From Mangifera indica (lineage: Eukaryota > Streptophyta > Magnoliopsida > Sapindales > Anacardiaceae), in contig NC_058145.1 in NCBI RefSeq assembly GCF_011075055.1, positions 17,853,894-17,917,893 of the forward strand: 64,000 nt of DNA, read 5' to 3'. The position numbers and the translations under genes were made by a program. Shown piece after piece: positions 59,401-64,000 of this stretch (position 1 is its first letter; each line of letters starts with the position of its first letter). The notes below the pieces were generated by a model. It saw nothing but the letters and a program-made list of their open reading frames with translations. It made no database searches and had not been told where the DNA came from.

Positions 59401-62222
59401 TCCGTTCAATCTCTGATCTGTTGAGTGCAAGATTCAAAATCTGAAAAACAAATGACAATCATTAATTACTTTAAATGGCATTCCAGAAACATTAAATAAA
59501 ACCAATTAGTCGTTGATGGTTATACCTGTTCTGGTGCACCTTTGCTGACCCGATGCATTTTGCCTTCACTATCAATATATGTCAAAGCAGTTCGCTTATC
59601 GGTAGGGTTGAAAGGAAGAAAGTGAACTTCTTGAATATTAGCTCGAGCCTTTCAATTTGCAAACACAGAGAAAACAGTGTCAAAGAAAGATCAAAATATA
59701 TAAAACAATGTTAAAAGGATATATCAACAAGAAACCCTGAGTATCAATGTTGGCTACAATTGAGCATTACGAGTTTAACCGATGTAAAACAGAACTCAAC
59801 TATTAGTAAACATACCTCTTTTGGATCAGCCAACATTCCCACAACAGCAGTGTCTATTGCATCTTGGTTTTCCAATCGGGAAGCTCGAGCCGCCATCAGA
59901 ACCACAGTGTCTGTGTCTACCCCTTTTACAAAGACCTACAAGAATAATCCAGAAAAATGAATTATAGTTGAGAAAGTAAAAAAGTCGACCAAAATTTGCT
60001 GATAAGACATTTTACCAACCTCAATAAGATTCTTGTCAACTGTTAATTTGTTCAAAGTTAGAGTTCCAGTTTTGTCACTGCAAAGAACATCCATGCCTGC
60101 CATTTCTTCTATTGCTGTCATTCTTTTTGTGATAGCTCCCTGCAGCAATTAGGCAAAGAGCACAACAAAAATTATTGGCAAGTAAAATAACACTATTGCA
60201 ATAGCTATTAAAACCAACCTGCTGAGACAAGCGGTGGGAACCAATTGCCATTGTCACAGATAGAACTGTGGGCATTGCAATAGGAATTCCGCCAATAAGG
60301 AGAACAAGTAAATTATCAATTCCAGGTCGGTATTTCCTGTGTTGAATTGGGTACATAACAATGATCTCTATTATCATCCCCACTGCAATTGAACAGATAC
60401 AGAAATTTCCAATAGCAGTCAAGACCTGTTAGACAAGCACAAAAATCATTATGTGAATACTTGTATAAATAAAAGAGAAGATTTGAAAAGCAAAAGGAAA
60501 ATCAAGAAAAGAGGTATGCTTTTAACACTGCAATCAGTAAGGAATATCAACAGAAGAAAATAAAAGAGAAGACGATTTGAGGCGTCAATCACACAACAGA
60601 AGTTGCCATAAGTTTTAAAGTCTGAAAGAACAACATATATATATATATTTTTTGTTCTTTCAGACTTTAAAACTTATGTGTAAAACTGAGAGGAGAAACT
60701 ACAAATGAAGAATGAAGACCACGACTATGGATGCTTCATTTATTAACACAAATTCAGGTACCACACTGCTTTAATCATAAATTTCAAAATTTTCTCTCTT
60801 TTAATACCTTCTGGAAGTGCCCGACTTGATTAGTGGAGTCCACAAGGTGTGCAGCCTTTCCGAAGAAAGTATGAACACCTGTGGCAATAACCACAGCTTC
60901 AATCTCACCCTGTTTGCAAGTAGAACCAGAATATACACTGTCACCGGGACCTTTTGTCACAGGAAGAGACTCGCCAGTAAGAGCAGACTACAATGTTCAC
61001 ATAGAAAATTGTAAATGGAATGCCTCAAGTTAACCGAATCAATCTGAATTCTGCTAACAAAAAAGCAAAAGTTGCAGAAGCACCTGATCAATTTTCAATG
61101 GATCACCTTCCAGGAGACGCGCATCTGCAGGAATAATGTCACCAAGCTTAACACTGATTATATCACCAGGAACAAGAACAGCAGCTTCCTCCTCAATCCA
61201 CTTCCCATCTCGAAGAACCTGAAAATTTTCCAATCAAGATAATATGAAATCAGGAAACCATAAAACAAAAAGCTCAATATAAAATCAAGATAACAACTTA
61301 ACAACATGTTACTCGAAAGATTATACCTTGGCTTTAGGAGCAAGACGAGCCATAAGAGCTGCAGCAGCATTACCTGCATTGTTCTCCTCTATGAAACTTA
61401 TGGTTGAATTGATAAGAAGCAGGGTTATAATCCCAACAAAATCTTGCCAGTCTGGTGGTTTATTCTGAACGAACAAGTTTCCAACAGTAAGATTATCAAA
61501 AATAAATAAATAAATAACTTTCTTGAAAAATTAAGAAAATTATTGTGCTTTCTAGGGATATTAGGCCAATACAACATATAATACATGAGCAAAGTTGATT
61601 TTTTTCTCTCTCTTCTTTTTTTTCTCTTTCAATTTTCGCGGTAACCAACCAGATGAAGAAATATATAAAAACTGAGGCAAAGAAGACTTACTCCTCCGTT
61701 GGCAAGTGCAATAGCCATGATAGCAGCAGCTTCCATGACCCATGAGAGAGGGTTCCACATAAACCCCAAAAATTTGAAAAGCTTACTCTCCTGCAAACAC
61801 AAACGATAATATTTTCTTTTCAAGTTTAAATTTTTTAATTGTCAAAGAACTCTTCGAATATGAAAAATTTTCCAATATTCACAGGAAAATCTCCACGGAA
61901 AAAAGATGAAGAGGTAATAATGAACACCTTTTTCTCTTCAAGCTTATTGTAACCACATATTTTAAGCCTTAACTCAGCAGCCTCTGTTGAAAGACCCTGT
62001 CTGTTACAACTCAAAGTCTCAAAAACCTCTTCAATTGGCACGTTTTCCTGCAACCGAAATATCATATTCATCACAAAACAAAAATCTCAGAAACCAAAAA
62101 CACACAACACAACCAGAATAAAAAAAAAAAGAGATGGGTTGCTCTGTTTTCTTTCTTTCTTTCAGTACCAAATCCACAGACTCCTTCAACACAGCCTCCA
62201 GAGCTTCAGCTTTGCTATCCAT
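56407..62222 (-). CDS. AHA11: Plasma-membrane H+-ATPase (P3A type, AHA11/AHA4-like)
   Basis: This proton pump energises the plasma membrane. Twenty-one exons (high to low: 62169-62222, 61928-62047, 61692-61790, 61327-61464, 61084-61218, 60808-60987, 60219-60425, 60020-60139, 59816-59935, 59526-59648, 59336-59440, 59074-59218, 58702-58866, 58254-58492, 57872-57904, 57682-57763, 57416-57576, 57108-57293, 56843-57025, 56580-56758, 56407-56503) give 956 residues. Motifs: TGES in the actuator domain, CSDKTGT with the phosphorylated Asp at residue 333, KGAPEQIL in the nucleotide domain, and [17 protein letters not shown]. The C-terminal autoinhibitory region ends QQSYTV. Its penultimate Thr955 is the 14-3-3-controlled phosphorylation site. 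All introns are GT-AG. A 27-bp hairpin sits in the intron between exons 6 and 7. Confidence 0.97.
60607..60678. repeat. Perfect 27-bp inverted repeat in an H+-ATPase intron
   Basis: CATAAGTTTTAAAGTCTGAA continuing AGAACAA (60607-60633) is the exact reverse complement of 60652-60678. An 18-nt loop of mostly TA repeats separates the arms. In RNA from either strand it would form a long perfect hairpin. Confidence 0.9.
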
Positions 62223-64000
62223 CTCTCTCAGCCACTAAAAACCCTTCTCTTCTCTCCCGAATTGAACCTCTTTTGAGCTCTAACAAACCATGCCAACAAA
62301 AAAGTAGCTGAAAACAATCGAAACACAAACAGAGTACTCCTCAACACAGAAGAATTATAAGAACATTATAAAGAGAGAGAGAGAGAAAGACGGAAAGTTG
62401 AGAGTTGGTGGGTTGTTGTCTCTGTCTAGAATCTTAAAGTGGCAGCTTTTTGAGGGTACATTTGTCACTCAACAACTTAGATCATGTACTTGGCAGGTAC
62501 ACTCAGTCTCTTCTTATATTCTTTTTTTATTCTAATTCTTCTTCTTCCTCCAATTCTTTCACCTTCTTGTATTCAATCTTCTTGATCAAATCAAAATCTA
62601 TATCAGTGAATTTTACATTAGAAAAAAAGTTAACTAAAAATGTTCATCAAAATGGATTCAATCATCTCATGAAAATAATTAAAAGAGAAAGTTGTTTAGA
62701 CTAGAAATGTAAGTCATGAGTATTTAGCAAGACTTTGTTATTACGCAAAAGCAACCTTAGGAAATTTCACTTTCATCATATTTACATGCTCACTCCACCT
62801 AAGGTAGGTTGAATGTTACGTAATTAGCTATACATATTTTCACAATAATTTTAATTCTTGAATAACTCTTCCTTTGTATTATTTTGTTCACACACATTGT
62901 GAAATTCGGGTTAAAAATTAGATTCGTTTTTGTTAAATAAGTGAGTTTGAATCATTCTTAATGTTCGAGTTCAAGTTAACTAAATTCAAATTTAAAGTAA
63001 AATTATTTTCAAATCTAGTTTAAACGGTCAATTGTGAGATAGTTTTTTTGTATTTGACTTAATATTGAATTAGACCTTTTTGGATTTGACTTATATCAAA
63101 AGTAACACTCTTTAATGATCTTAAATGAAAACAAGTTGAGTTTTAGTCGATTAAGATCAGATTTAAAATAAAAATTATTTTCAAATTAAATTTAAACTTC
63201 AATTCAACAATCTTAAGTTTAAACATTTATAAGTTTGATCTAACTCAAATTTAGCTTTATTAAATACTCTTGTATGACATGAAATATTTCTCATATTAAA
63301 TGATTGTTTCGGAGTTTAAATTAAAGAAATCATGTAATAAAATTAAAATATGTGACAATCAAAAGAATGATGTAAGATTGAAGTAATGTTAAAAATTATG
63401 CATAGTTAAGTGAGAGCAGGAGTTTGGAAGAGAAGTCCCTGTTAAAATGAGTCATTGAAGTCAGCGGGGATGCTTGTCATTTTATTGTGTTATTTTAATT
63501 GGTTTCTTCTCATTCACCTTTTAAATTCATTCTATTCAATTCATTATTCGTAATTTGAATGAATTGATAAATATTTTTATACATTAATAACGATTATAAA
63601 TATAATATATATATATATATATTTGTATTTTTATAAATCGGAGATATATATTGTGTTTAGGTCAAAGTGAAAACAATTTTTTTAAATAAAATAAAAGTCT
63701 TAATTTCTCAGGGACAAGCAAAAGCAACCCAACCTTTGGGAATTTTCTACACTGTTTTCGAAGGAATGGGGAAACTTCAATATTACCCCTTTTATATTTT
63801 TACTCAATTATTGCTTCTTCTTTTTTCCCTATTTAGCTTGAATCTTTAGTTATTTTCTAAAAATACTTACTACTATAGTCTATAATTCAATTATTTAATC
63901 AATTCTTAGACCATGATTCAAGGTTTAAGATATTGCTTGGACTAGTAAAAATTTTTAATCAATCTTTTCGTTATAACTCATGTTTTTAAGTTATGATTGA
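62223..64000. other. H+-ATPase leader, promoter and distal AT-rich DNA
   Basis: The first 200 bases are the likely 5' leader, with a GA-repeat tract at about 62371-62388 (CT repeat in the transcript). Beyond 62450 the DNA is AT-rich, with a degenerate TTTGAATTTAAAC-type tract at about 62900-63260 and a short TA tract at about 63605-63622. No gene is recognised up to the window end. Confidence 0.5.

Noticed and set aside
1..64000. CRISPR arrays, bacterial operons, viral or organellar insertions
   Set aside because: I saw no spaced direct-repeat array, no clustered prokaryote-like genes, no viral replication gene, and no plastid or mitochondrial gene blocks.

Overview
This is a stretch of a flowering-plant nuclear chromosome, most likely from a core eudicot. 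The genes are split by many short GT-AG introns, the intergenic DNA is very AT-rich and full of decayed transposon sequence, and every recognisable protein is of plant type: a two-AP2-domain WRINKLED-like factor, a class VII receptor-like cytoplasmic kinase, a P3A plasma-membrane H+-ATPase and an h-type thioredoxin. I could not fix the species.

Layout: 1-5.6 kb is AT-rich non-coding DNA. Then follow V-ATPase subunit d (+), an F-box/WD40 protein resembling Arabidopsis FBX2 (+), APC11 (-), a damaged gene related to At3g28720 (-), a WRI4/WRI3-like AP2 factor (-), 4 kb of repeat-rich DNA, SSRP1 of the FACT complex (+), a pectate lyase (-), a VDAC porin (+), a shortened DUF627/DUF629 ubiquitin-hydrolase-related protein (-), a PBL34/35/36-type kinase (-), a tRNA-Ala (-), a dead fragment of the complex I assembly factor NDUFAF7 (+), thioredoxin h (+), a 240-bp tandem triplication, and the H+-ATPase (-, 21 exons, 956 aa). 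I rebuilt exon structures by hand. For eight of the ten apparently intact protein genes the spliced lengths are exact multiples of three with ordinary GT-AG or GC-AG sites throughout, so exceptions elsewhere are meaningful.

The genes are independent units and do not form an operon or cluster with a joint function. From memory, unverified, several have close neighbours in Arabidopsis: VHA-d, the At3g28720 protein, SSRP1, PBL36 and NDUFAF7 (At3g28690-28730), and pectate lyase next to VDAC (At3g01270/01280 and At5g15090/15110). The window therefore looks like an ancestral eudicot gene block.

The points most worth checking are gene damage and unusual splicing. The At3g28720-like gene has an in-frame TAG and needs frame changes in exon 1. 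The WRI4-like gene keeps a perfect frame only if one intron ends in AA, and it has a Gly-to-Glu change in the YRG element. APC11 has a U12-type donor but is one base short across that intron. A foldback transposon abuts a duplicated TATA segment in front of thioredoxin h. A transposon family with a 21-bp internal repeat sits in several introns. I found no CRISPR array, rRNA, virus or clearly new multi-gene system.
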